Part shown: piece after piece, positions 38,501 through 48,600 of the stretch
How positions within the stretch are numbered: position 1 is the stretch's first letter
How the letters are laid out: the number at the start of each line of letters is the position of its first letter
Origin: Flavobacterium sp. HSC-61S13
Lineage (GTDB): Bacteria > Bacteroidota > Bacteroidia > Flavobacteriales > Flavobacteriaceae
Direction of reading: 5' to 3'
Assembly: GCF_024171535.1 (NCBI RefSeq)
Contig: NZ_JALJZV010000003.1
Span: 124,001-188,000 of the forward strand
DNA: 64,000 nucleotides
Made by a program: the position numbers and the translations under genes
Notes under the pieces: model-generated
What the model saw: only the letters and a program-made list of their open reading frames with translations
Databases searched by the model: none
What the model was told of the DNA's origin: nothing

Positions 38501-41373
38501 AATTGGTTGTTTTCTGTTTCTACTATGGTTTTGTAATAATATTTTAAAACATACATTCCCCCATCTAAGGTAATTGTCGGAGATATTAACCAATCGTCAA
38601 ACGATTCATTAGGTCCGTTAAACAGGTTAAAAAATATCGCTTGATCCCCTTGATAGGCATCCGCCGTATTTCTCCAAGAGGTTCCCACTGGGATCACACT
38701 TTTATTTTTATCGACAATCGTCCAACAACGAGCAGTTTTAGAGTTGGTATTAAAACTTTCGACGAATGGCACACCATAGATATCACAACCCGTAGCCAAT
38801 GAAAACGGACCCGACCATATGCTATAGGCACCATTTCCACAAACGGTACGCACATAAAATTCATAGTCCGTATTGGGTTGTAAAGCATTACCCGCCTGGT
38901 CTTTTGTAATGATATTGTCTTTTTTAGCTGTCGCTATACCGCTAGTAGTCGGTTTTCCCGCTCCTAGAGGTTGGAAAACATATTCCCAATTCGCCGCTTT
39001 AAAATCGTCTGTCCAAGTAATGATTACCTGATCCGTTTCTATGTCCTTAACGCCTAATTCCATTGGTTCTGGACATCCTACTATCTCTTCTATAAAAACA
39101 TTATCGATATACAAAGTGGTGTAGGTGGATGAACCCGTAACCTGCCAAGCGATATTAACCGCACCGCTGAAATTGGAAATAAGCACATATTCTTCTTTCC
39201 ATTGCGCACTTGGCGCGTATTTCTTTTTGGCGACTATTTGTTTGGTGAAGTTTTTAGGATCGATTCCCGAATTAGAGCCTAGTACCGCAAATTCATATTC
39301 ATTTGCCGTTGGTGTATCTGTTTTGTAGTGGTATTTTAATCGGTAATTTTTGGTTGCATCAAATTGAATTCTCGGTGAGATCAACCAATCGTCATTGGGT
39401 AATTTGGTTTTATCGGTATTGGATCCATTAAAAAACATTCCGTGAGTACCCTCATACCTTTGTGTCGTAGCTTTCCAGATATTTGGAGAGTTCACCGCCA
39501 AGGTCGCGTCGTTATTTGCATCGATTACCGTCCAGCAATCCAAGGATGGAGAACTGAAATTAAAGCCTTCCCAAAACGGAGTAGTATAAATACCACATGC
39601 CGTTTTAAAGGTATAAGGTCCTCTCCAAATACTGTATCCTCCATTGCCACACAACATACGTACATAGAATTCGTATTCGGTGTTTTCACGCAGTTTGCTT
39701 CCAGACTGCTCTTGGGTAATGGTTACTTCCTTAGTCGTAGTAGCCACCCCTTTTCCAGTAGGTACAGTACCTCCCGATTTTTGAACGACATATTCCCAAT
39801 CCTTTCCATAATCATCCGTCCAAAAAATCGTTGCTGCAGTTTCTTTTTCGTCCTTAACGCCTAACTTCATCGGTTCGGGACAACCGATTACTTCTTCTAG
39901 GAAAACATTATCCACAGACAAATACGTAAGACTATTTTCTGTAGTGACGTGCCATGCGATATTGACTTTTCCAGCCGTATTACCGATAATAACGGTTTCT
40001 TCGACCCAATTAGCATTGCTATATGCTTTTTTCGTGATTAGGTTTTTCGTAAAACTGCTTAAATCAATGCCTTTATTAGACAGGACAACTTCAAAATCAT
40101 TTTTGGTTGTTGCCTGGGTTTTGTAATGATATTTCAAGCGATAAATCTTTGATGCATCAAGCACAAAAGTCGGTGAAATCAACCAATCATCGTGTTTGGT
40201 ATTGAGTGAGTTCCCGTAAAAATACATAGATTGATCGCCTTCAAACATTCCGACATTATAAGGTCTAAAGATGTTGGTGCTTACTGCGGAGGTCGCGTCT
40301 TTATTATTATCGACTATCGTCCAACATGCTATGGTTTTAGAATCTTTATTGAATCCTTCCCAAAATGGTATATTTGATTCGTTACAAAGCGTTTTAAAAC
40401 GGATAGGTCCCACCCAAAGACTGGTCTTTCCAACTCCACAACTCGATTTGACAAAAAACTCATACCAGGTATTCGGTTGTAAATTAGCGCCTCCAACTCC
40501 ATTGGTTTTGGAAACCGTGATTTTATTGGTTGGTGCTATGAGTCCGCTACCTACCGGTGCCGCTCCATTTCCCATCGGTTGAACAAAATACTCCCAACTG
40601 CTATTTTTTGGATCTGTCCATTCAAAGGTAACTTTATCCTTGTCTAAGCCACTGATGATCACATTCTCCTCAGGAGCATAACACGATACCTCTACTATGG
40701 AAACCAGATCTATATATACGTTGGTAATTCCTTTAGATATTACATGCCAAGCGATGTTTACATCACCCTTAATATTTTCAACATAAAGCACTTTTTTGAT
40801 ATAAGTCGTTGTATTTCGCTTTACTGCCGGCTCGAGTTGGTTTGTAAAACTCGCTGGATCTGTCCCAGCGGTTGAAAAAACAACTTCGAAATCGTTATCA
40901 TTTGCGGCTGTGGTTTTATAGTAATACGTCACTGCATAAAGTCCTCCATTCATTTTAATAGTCGGAGAGATCAACCAATCGTCGTTAACTAAAGTTGCAG
41001 CGGGACTTTGAAAAAACATAGCGCGGTCACCTTCATAGGGCAGAACTTGAAATTGCCTCCACGCATTTGTTCCCGCAGGCAATTGATCTTGATTATTATC
41101 CAAAATCGTCCAGCAATTATAGGTGTCGGAAGTGGTATTAAACCCTTCAGAAAAGGGTGTGTTTATCACCCCACAATCCGTATCTGCTAAAAAACCATAG
41201 GTCTTAATATCAAAATACGGTTGTAGATATAATTCAGGGGCATACGATTGGTTTACCCAGTAAATTGGGTCGTTTGAGTTGTTCGCTGTTCTGATGTTTG
41301 CATAAACGGACTGCTGCAATAAACACAGCATCACAACAAGAGCAGTAGAAAAGATAAAATAAATCTTCTTCAT
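35515..41373 (-). CDS. Giant T9SS type B modular surface protein G3
   Basis: 1952 residues from the chosen ATG at 41373 (MKKIYFIFSTALVVMLCLLQQSVYA); an in-frame ATG three codons upstream (41382) is possible, but the chosen one gives a 31-nt leader as in G6. Four J-like plus FN3 units follow (E-G-F-N near 78, 339 and 603; variant V-E-S-F-N near 873), then a beta domain (~1128, N-D-N-C-G-G-A), choice-of-anchor L (~1273-1560) and the type B sorting domain (1870-1952). The N-terminus carries S-Y-A-P-E-L-Y-L-Q-P, a motif otherwise found in the five- and six-unit members G1, G4 and G5, so G3 is intermediate between the two subgroups. Likely T9SS-exported and surface-exposed. Confidence 0.92.
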   Translation of the reverse strand: MKKIYFIFSTALVVMLCLLQQSVYANIRTANNSNDPIYWVNQSYAPELYLQPYFDIKTYGFLADTDCGVINTPFSEGFNTTSDTYNCWTILDNNQDQLPAGTNAWRQFQVLPYEGDRAMFFQSPAATLVNDDWLISPTIKMNGGLYAVTYYYKTTAANDNDFEVVFSTAGTDPASFTNQLEPAVKRNTTTYIKKVLYVENIKGDVNIAWHVISKGITNVYIDLVSIVEVSCYAPEENVIISGLDKDKVTFEWTDPKNSSWEYFVQPMGNGAAPVGSGLIAPTNKITVSKTNGVGGANLQPNTWYEFFVKSSCGVGKTSLWVGPIRFKTLCNESNIPFWEGFNKDSKTIACWTIVDNNKDATSAVSTNIFRPYNVGMFEGDQSMYFYGNSLNTKHDDWLISPTFVLDASKIYRLKYHYKTQATTKNDFEVVLSNKGIDLSSFTKNLITKKAYSNANWVEETVIIGNTAGKVNIAWHVTTENSLTYLSVDNVFLEEVIGCPEPMKLGVKDEKETAATIFWTDDYGKDWEYVVQKSGGTVPTGKGVATTTKEVTITQEQSGSKLRENTEYEFYVRMLCGNGGYSIWRGPYTFKTACGIYTTPFWEGFNFSSPSLDCWTVIDANNDATLAVNSPNIWKATTQRYEGTHGMFFNGSNTDKTKLPNDDWLISPRIQFDATKNYRLKYHYKTDTPTANEYEFAVLGSNSGIDPKNFTKQIVAKKKYAPSAQWKEEYVLISNFSGAVNIAWQVTGSSTYTTLYIDNVFIEEIVGCPEPMELGVKDIETDQVIITWTDDFKAANWEYVFQPLGAGKPTTSGIATAKKDNIITKDQAGNALQPNTDYEFYVRTVCGNGAYSIWSGPFSLATGCDIYGVPFVESFNTNSKTARCWTIVDKNKSVIPVGTSWRNTADAYQGDQAIFFNLFNGPNESFDDWLISPTITLDGGMYVLKYYYKTIVETENNQFEVLLSTQGKDVSKFTTVLLPSQKYSLNKYTEKVVFINGVKGDVNIGWHVNSKNATVSYLYLDHVSLEKVVGCEEPYYIKVSNQTTTSMDVEWTQNGSSNQWEVIVVNYGDDETAVPVKTIPVSGAPKTTISGLDPGKGYTIYIRTVCADGETQGNWSTAVVDGTIIGANDNCGGAINIPVNPSETCVVKIGASLFGSTKSTTPVPTCATNLINDGWFEFTAIATNHLLSLKDMASISKDKASLFVAGALYDQPCAAMSTALSCFTFTPTATENILMGLTPGTKYYIRLGGPLIYKQDLVFNLCITTSTTPPITVSPSGDKYTVEELVKEVLVKSNCDLVSNVKYQVGNGSAAAQAVNTLGYFNKNGSIFPFDEGIVLSTNEVKFVPGPHRGSYGARGTNTNRWTGDKDINDAIYDAGGGPLADKRVTQLEFDFIPVKETLKFEYLFASNSYVNGCTYMCDTGALFAAWLVDSTTGEGQNLAKIKNTNTPIALNTIRDASKSGVFCGSVNPEYYWKHYDNGQDSPLEAPIDFVGMTKAMESETVRVVPGRKYHIKLAIMDFCTVNSHSSAVFFNAGSFDLGELDLGADMLIENNNALCQGEAVVIKSGLGIADVAIQWYKDDQVIPGATATDLEVTETGLYKVVGSYTAINCEVNGAIRVELYPRISTVVHAPETLLICRNSLNPLTIDLTSVEAQMLSKAKPTDYELAYYKTKSDAEKDVDVISNPKSYPLAAVGIEMDLFIKLKNTQSGCTEIFVLPIRAVAGNIPATRENVKVCATYTLGALEEHQQYYSGPAATGTTYQAGDILEAGFYTIYVFQRNDATDCYEEISFTVSVTDPVKAEVFEDIEVQCKVFVLAPLPANNKYFTQSDGQGVELAVGSSVFQAQRIYVYASSKDGLCTDQSSFEVTYADCPIPKGISPNGDGLNDNFDLSNHGISSLIIYNRYGAEVYAYQGTYTDQWYGQDKGGKSLPDGTYYYVAVSHGKTKTGWVQINK

Positions 41374-41404
41374 TTCTGGCATTTATTTAGACTGATTAAA
41401 GCCG

Positions 41405-41412
41405 TAAATATA
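41405..41412 (-). promoter_or_regulatory. -7 promoter box of G3
   Basis: The minus strand reads TATATTTA, one base from consensus, 31 nt before the ATG at 41373. A TTTG lies 21 nt upstream of it, a normal Bacteroidetes -33 spacing. Confidence 0.5.
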
Positions 41413-41628
41413 TACCTTATTTCTCATCTCGCTCAAACTTTGAGCACAACAGCTCCGATTATTAATTCGCAAAAAACAATAATACACCTCAGATATATGT
41501 TAAATTACAAAATATTTCTATAAAAAACACATCAAATTAAAAAAAACAATCTATTATTGATTTTATTTATGACAATAAATCTTAAGGATAGTATTTATTA
41601 AAAAAATACGCTAAATTTTAGTTTTTAA

Positions 41629-42555
41629 CTAAAAGTACCTTGGGGAGCTCGAAACTTTGTCGAGGATAAAAATATCGTATAACAAAATAAATTCATGTGA
41701 TGCTCTGGTTTTTAATTTTAAGTCAGACATGATGTGATCATAGGCGTAACCCACCCTAAGATTGGGTGTGATTTTATAGTTTACCATACCCCCAATCGCA
41801 TCTACTGTCCGGTAGGTGCCGCCGATTTCGAATTTGTTTAGATACATCAGATTCACCGATACATCCGCTGATACCGGTGCGTCCTTAGCGTATTTGACCA
41901 TAAAATGCGGTTTTAATTTCAAATCTGTTCGCGGTAGCTCGAACACATAACCTCCAGTTAGAAAAACGTGTAAGACCTGGCTACCAAATTGCTTACCGTC
42001 ATAATCTAAGAACCGACCTTTTAACATATTGGGAACACTTAATCCTACATAATAGTTATCTGTATAATAAAAAGCACCCGTTCCCATATTGAACAAGGTT
42101 TTGCTGGTATCTTCAGCGAAGGCAGGATCGTTATCATCGATATAACCCGTGCTACCAATATCAGAGAAGAGTCGAATATCATGCAGGGTTGCACCGGCTT
42201 TTAAGCCTAATGCTAATTTATGTTTCTGTCCCAGATCTAAGGTATAGGAGAAATCTCCATAAATATTATTTTCTGTAACTGGTCCAATTTTATCTGTAAT
42301 AACGGATAATCCAAGTCCGACTTTTTTTCCAACGCGCGTATGCCCAAATAGGGTTCCCGTCTGCGGTGCACCATCAAGCCCTACCCATTGTTTACGGTAT
42401 AATAAACCCAAAGACAAGGATTCTTTAGAGCCTGCATAGGCAGGATTGAGCACACTCATATTATACATATATTGTGTATAATGGGGCGCTTGTTGTGCTT
42501 GAACTTCTATTAAAAAGAAGAACAACATAAAAAACAGTATTACTAATTTTTTCAT
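41629..42555 (-). CDS. PorP/SprF family T9SS outer-membrane protein
   Basis: 308 residues with a signal peptide ending E-V-Q-A-Q and the family's opening Q-A-P-H-Y-T-Q-Y-M-Y-N-M-S-V-L-N-P-A-Y-A-G-S. The rest alternates amphipathic strands with loops and ends in an aromatic strand (S-S-P-R-Y-F), as expected of an outer-membrane beta-barrel. It starts 62 nt after the stop of G4 with no terminator between, so the two are probably one transcript. SprF, the namesake from gliding flavobacteria, is encoded next to the adhesin SprB and is needed for its export. By analogy this protein may serve G4 and perhaps the other type B proteins here. The substrate range is inference. Confidence 0.93.
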   Translation of the reverse strand: MKKLVILFFMLFFFLIEVQAQQAPHYTQYMYNMSVLNPAYAGSKESLSLGLLYRKQWVGLDGAPQTGTLFGHTRVGKKVGLGLSVITDKIGPVTENNIYGDFSYTLDLGQKHKLALGLKAGATLHDIRLFSDIGSTGYIDDNDPAFAEDTSKTLFNMGTGAFYYTDNYYVGLSVPNMLKGRFLDYDGKQFGSQVLHVFLTGGYVFELPRTDLKLKPHFMVKYAKDAPVSADVSVNLMYLNKFEIGGTYRTVDAIGGMVNYKITPNLRVGYAYDHIMSDLKLKTRASHEFILLYDIFILDKVSSSPRYF

Positions 42556-42617
42556 AAGTATTCCATTTAAAAAAGTTTAAGAGCCGACAGTACATCGACT
42601 GTCGACCTAAAAATTTA

Positions 42618-45600
42618 TTATTTGTTAATCTGAACCCAGCCGGTTCTGGTTTTGTTGTGAGCAATTACCACGTAATAATAAGTTCCGTCTGGTAGCACTC
42701 GTCCTTTTTTGTCTTGCCCGTACCATTGATTGGTATAGTTACCCGTAAAAGCATATACTTCGGTACCGTATCTATTAAAGATCTTTATACTAGTAATACC
42801 GTGATCTGACAAATCAAAATAGTCGTTTGCCCCGTCTCCATTTGGCGAGATACCCTTAGGTATCGGACAATCGTTATATTGAATGGTAAAACTACTTTCC
42901 TCAACGCAAACACCATCATCCGAGCTGGCGTATATATAGATGGTTTGATCTTCAATCACCACACTACCTGCTGTTAACTCTACACCTTGAGCATGAGGTT
43001 GGGTATAGTATTTATTGCCCTTGGGCAGGTCTTTCAATATGTATAACTGACATTCTACTACTTCGTCTTTAACTGCTGCGACTTGTACTGCTTCGGTAAT
43101 GGTAATGCGATAAGAAATTTCCTCATAACACCCACCACCATTGTCTTGAAAAACAAAAATGGTATGCGATCCGGATTCGTTTAAAACATCTCCCGGTTGA
43201 TAGGAATGGCCTTTAGCCCCCGACTCGGTGTAGTAGAATTGGTTCGTCTCTAAGTCTGGAAACACATAACTTGAACAAATTTTAACAGCTTCGCGATCTG
43301 CAGCAATATCTCCTTTTACCAGCCTAATTGGGTATTCGAAGATTTCCGAGCAGCCCGTTATTTCGTTGGTTACTTTAATATAAATTATCGTCTGAGCAAC
43401 TGTTAAAGACAGTTTGTATTCTTCGGGTGTTTCTATAGCATTCACACCTAAAACGGCATCTGTTCGGGAATGATAATACATGAAGTCATACGCATCGTTA
43501 TCATCTACAGCAATGAGTAGTTGTTCTTCTACATCCGTTAGATCTAGTATCGTTGGTACCAAAGAATACCTACATACAGTTAGCGGTTCTGGTGCAGGCA
43601 TTGTCGTCGACAACAGTGGGTAAATTTCAACGACTATAGACCCGCTTATTTCGCAATGGATCTCATCGTAGCTCGCAACAACTTTATAAGTTCCGGCTTC
43701 GCAGATTTCCAGATCTGTCCCATGAGCACCAACTAGGGCAACTTCATCCTTATACCACTGAATTTGGGCACCATCTGCGGCCAATTTCGAATGAATCTGC
43801 ACACAATCGCCTTGACAAAGTGCGTTATTGTCTTCAATAAGCATATCCTGACCCAAATCGATATTGCCCAAATCAAAACTCTTCGCATTAAAAAATACCG
43901 CAGAGGAATGACCTATAGTCGGACAGAAGTCCATAACTGCGAGTTTGATATGATACTTTCGGCCGACGGTTACCGCTACGGTTTCCGATTCCATCGGCTG
44001 GGTCAAGCCCACAAAGTCTATAGGTGCATCAATCAGGTTGTCGAAATGATCGAAATGCTTTCCATACCATTCTGGATGTATACTTTCGCAAGGTGCTCCG
44101 GACTTATTAGCATCGCGAATGGTATTGATACTTATGGGATAAGCTGTTCCAGGAACTTTAGCTAAATTCCTGCCTTCACCCGTACTGCTATCCACCAACC
44201 ACGCAGCAAATAAAGCACCGGCATTACAAACTTCCCCACAATCCTTGTGATAACTGACCGAAGCAAAGACATATTCGAACTTAATTGAATCTTTGATTGG
44301 AATAAAATCAAATTCGATTTGTGTGACTCTTTTATCCAATGAAGGCCCACCACCGGCATCATTAATTGCATCGTTGATGTCTTGATCTCCAACCCAACGA
44401 TAATCGTTATTCCCTCGAAATCCGTAGTAGCCCATATAGGGTCTGGCTACATATTGCACTTCGTTAGTTGATAAAACGATTCCCTCTTCAAATGGGAAAT
44501 CCGCCGCTCCTCTATTAAAATATCCCAATGTATTATATTGTTGAGTCGGTGTACTTCCGTCGCCATTCTGATAACGGATGTTAGAAACCAAATCACAATC
44601 TGACTGTATAAAGACTTCTTGGATTAATTCTTCTACACTATAAACCTCTCCACTCGGGCTTACCTCAATCGGTCTTAAATCGGAGGTTGTCAAACACAAA
44701 TTAAAAATGTAATCGTGTGTAATTTCAGATCTTGCTCCGATGCGCAAATAGTACTTTTGGTTTGGAATCAGCCCCATTAACGCGGCTTCGGTTTCATTGG
44801 GATTAAATCGGTAACATTCCATGACCCTATAGTCCATGCTACTGCAATCTGCGTCGTACAAAACGGCATAAACCGTTGGAAAACCGGTGTTACTCGACAG
44901 ACTCTTAAGATTGCTTATAGTTAGCAAATGGATGTTTGCCAAGGCGGTAAATTCAAACCAAAGATCGTCAACCACTTCAAAACCGTATTGACAAAAAGCC
45001 GGTGCGACAGCAGATGGTGTCGCGTTTTTCAAATTGACAGTCAACGATTGTAAACAGTCTAAACTCGTATTAACTGGAATCGTGCGTGCACCTGCACAAT
45101 CGTCGTTTCCACCCAATAAAGTTCCTTGGTAATACGGTGTAGACCAATCACTAAAGGTGGTACCGTCTAAGCATTTTGCCCGAACATAAATCGTATAGAC
45201 ATGACCGGCATCCAATCCAGTAATCGTAGTATCCGCACTGGTGACCGTTTGCTGAAAAACGATGGAAGTGCTATTTTGATCTTCACCATAGTTTACAACC
45301 AACACCTCCCATGAGGTTATACCTCCTTGTTGTTGCCAATTAATGTCTATTGAATTGTTCGTAATTTGGGTCGCTTTTATCTCATAGGGTTCCGGGCAGT
45401 TTTCCACTTTTTTAAGCCATACATTGTCTAAGTAAAAAATACTTGAAAGGGTATTTTTAGAATTGATGTGCCAAGCGATATGAACGGGTCCGTCTATGCC
45501 ATTGATCAGGATCACTTCCTCTGTATAATTGCCCTGTCTATAGACTTGCGATGCGCGCAATACGGTATTGAATTGACTGGTGTCTTTTCCATGTTGGGAT

Positions 45601-48600
45601 AGTAGGACTTCAAATTCGTTATCTGCAGTGAGACTGGCTGTCGTTTTATAGTGGTATTTCAAGACATACATACCTCCGTCTAATTCTACTTCCGGCGAGA
45701 TCAGCCAATCGTCGTGAGTTCGATCGGACGCAGTTAGGGAAACCTGAACCGCGCGATCGCCTTCATAGACAGCCTGCCCGTTGGGATAGCGATTGGTCAA
45801 GGTACTTTGTATTGGGATTTCAGAGCGAGATTTGTCGATCAACGTCCAACAGCGCGCGGTTTTAGAATCCGTATTAAAGCCCTCCCAAAAGGGTGTTTGA
45901 TAAAGACCACAAAGGGTGTGAAAGCGGATTGGTCCTTGCCAGATACTATATCCTCCCTGATCACAGATTGTACGAACATAGACATCATAATCGGTATTGG
46001 GTTGCAAAGGATTTCCCTTGCTATCTTCAGTGACGAGATTTTGTTTATGATTGGTGCGAGTACCGCTACCGATTGGCATACCGTTCCCTGCAAGATCGAT
46101 CATATATTCCCAATTTGTCGCTCCAAAATCATCCGTCCACTTTATGGTGAACTGATCTTTTTCGATATCCTTAACCTCTAAATGTAAGGGTTCCGGACAA
46201 TTATCAACTTCCTCAACAAAGACGTGATCGATATACACTTCCTTAGCACCACTGCCGCTAATTCGCCAAGCTAGATTTACTACGCCATCTAAATGGCTAA
46301 TAAAGATGGTTTTTTGCTCGAATGCCCGATTTTTTTTCTGTCCTTGCAACAGTGTTCTAGTAAAATTAGCAGGGCTTATACCGGTGTTCGACGCCAATAG
46401 ATCAAACTCTCCCTCCGGATTATCACTGGCTGCATAAAAATGATATTTCAGTCTATAGGTTTTATTTATATTAAAATGAAAACTCGGTGATATCAACCAA
46501 TCGTCACTTACCGAAAACATGTTCGTCTTGCTAAAAGCCATCCCGTGAGTGCCTTCATATCGCATCCTATTAAACAACACCCATTTATCAAAACCAAAAG
46601 GGGGGATATCGTCTTGAAAGGTCGGGTTGCTAATACCGCCATCGGCCGTTATTAATGTCCAGCAATTCAGATTTACAGAGTTGCCGTTAAAACCCTCCCA
46701 ATAGGGTGTATCGTAAATCTTGCAAGCGGTACGAAATGTAAAAGGCCCGGACCAGGAGCTAAAGACATTGTTGCCACAAACGGTTCGCACATAAAAATCG
46801 TAGTCACTATTGGGTTGTAGTTGTTTTCCAGAGTGATCCACCGTAACATTATTTACGCTTTGATCGGTAAAGATTCCAGATCCACTTGGTGTTCCACCAC
46901 CACTCGCTTGGACCACATACTCCCAATTTTGTCCGTATTGATCAGTCCACAATATGTTTGCCCGATCTTTTTCTAAGTTTTCAGCATCCAAAGACAAGGG
47001 TTCTGGGCAACCGATTACCTCTTCCAAGAACACATTATCCAGGTATAACAAACATCCCTTTTTCTGCGTATTGATGTGCCAAGCCAAGGTTGTTGCTCCA
47101 CCTATACCCGAAAAAAAGGTCACTTCTTCCTTCCATGTATCGTCACTATATTCGTCATACTGTAGCAGTTTTTGCGTAAAATCTTCGGGAGCAATGCCGT
47201 TATTTGACAACAATACTTCGAAGTCGACTTTTAAAAAACTATTGGTTTTACGATGAAATTTCAATCGATAAAATTTCGTTGCATCTAGGTTAAAAGTCGG
47301 TGAAATCAGCCAGTCATCGTGTAGTGTTGTCGTAGGTGTCCCCTCAAAATAAATCGATTGATCCCCTTCATGCCACTGCAAACTGTTCGAGGCCCATTTG
47401 TTTCGAATCGGTGCTGTGGTACCGTCTTTATTACGATCCACTATAAACCAGCAATCCGCCGTTGTCGAATTGGCATTAAATCCTTCCCAAAAGGGTAATG
47501 CCATAAAATCACAGGGAGTTTTAAAAGCGATAGGACCTACCCATAAACTTTGTACTGTTGGACTGCAGCTGGCTCGAACAAAAAATTCATACCAACTGTT
47601 GGGTTGCAAATTAACGCCACCCACACCAGTAGTTTGGGTCACCGTAACCGAATTGGTAGTTGAAAGAGTACCACTTCCTACCGGTAATCCCGAAGATCCC
47701 ATCGACTGAACATAATATTCCCAATTTGTATTTAGGGTATCACTCCAAGTAAATGTGGCCCGATCTTTTTGTAAGTCCGAAACGAAAACCTCATCAGCCG
47801 GACCACTGCAACTCACCGCCTCTATGCTTACCATATCGATATAGACATGTGCCTCTGCTGAAGCTATGACGTGCCAAGCAATATTGACATCAGCAGTTAT
47901 GCCCTGTACATAGTGTGTTTTTTTAGTATAATACTCGGTATTACGCTTAGTACTCGCTTCGAGTATAGTGGTGAAATTTGAAGTAGCTGTACCATTAGTC
48001 GAGAGCAACACTTCAAAATCATTATCAAAACCAGCATATCCGATGGTCTTGTAGTAGTACGTAATCGCATAAATACCGCCGGTCATGCTTACCGTTGGCG
48101 AAATCAACCAATCATCGTGCCTATCCGCCGACATTTGTCCGAAAAAATACATGGCCCCATCACCTTCAAAGGGTGATCCCCGATGCATTTCCCATACATT
48201 TCCACCGGCAACCCTATCCTGATTTTGATCTACTATTGTCCAGCAATTCAACGATGTAGAGGAGGTATTAAACCCTTCTTGAAACGGTAGGGGCAAAATT
48301 TCACAAGCGGTTATAAAAGCAAAGGGCCCTATCCAGTCACCTAGATCTCCACTGCTGCATACCGCTCTTACATAATATTCATAAGCGGTGTTGGATTGCA
48401 AGACCGTTTGATTGTAATCGGAATTAACCACTACCTCTGTAGTGGTAGTAGGGACACCAGCACCCATAGGAGCACCATTTCCCTGAGCCTGTACATAATA
48501 TTCCCAAGATTGGTTTAAATCATCGTTCCATGACAAGGTTACTTGTTGGCGTTGTATCTCTTTAACATCAAGATTTTGTGGTTCCATACACGGAATCTCT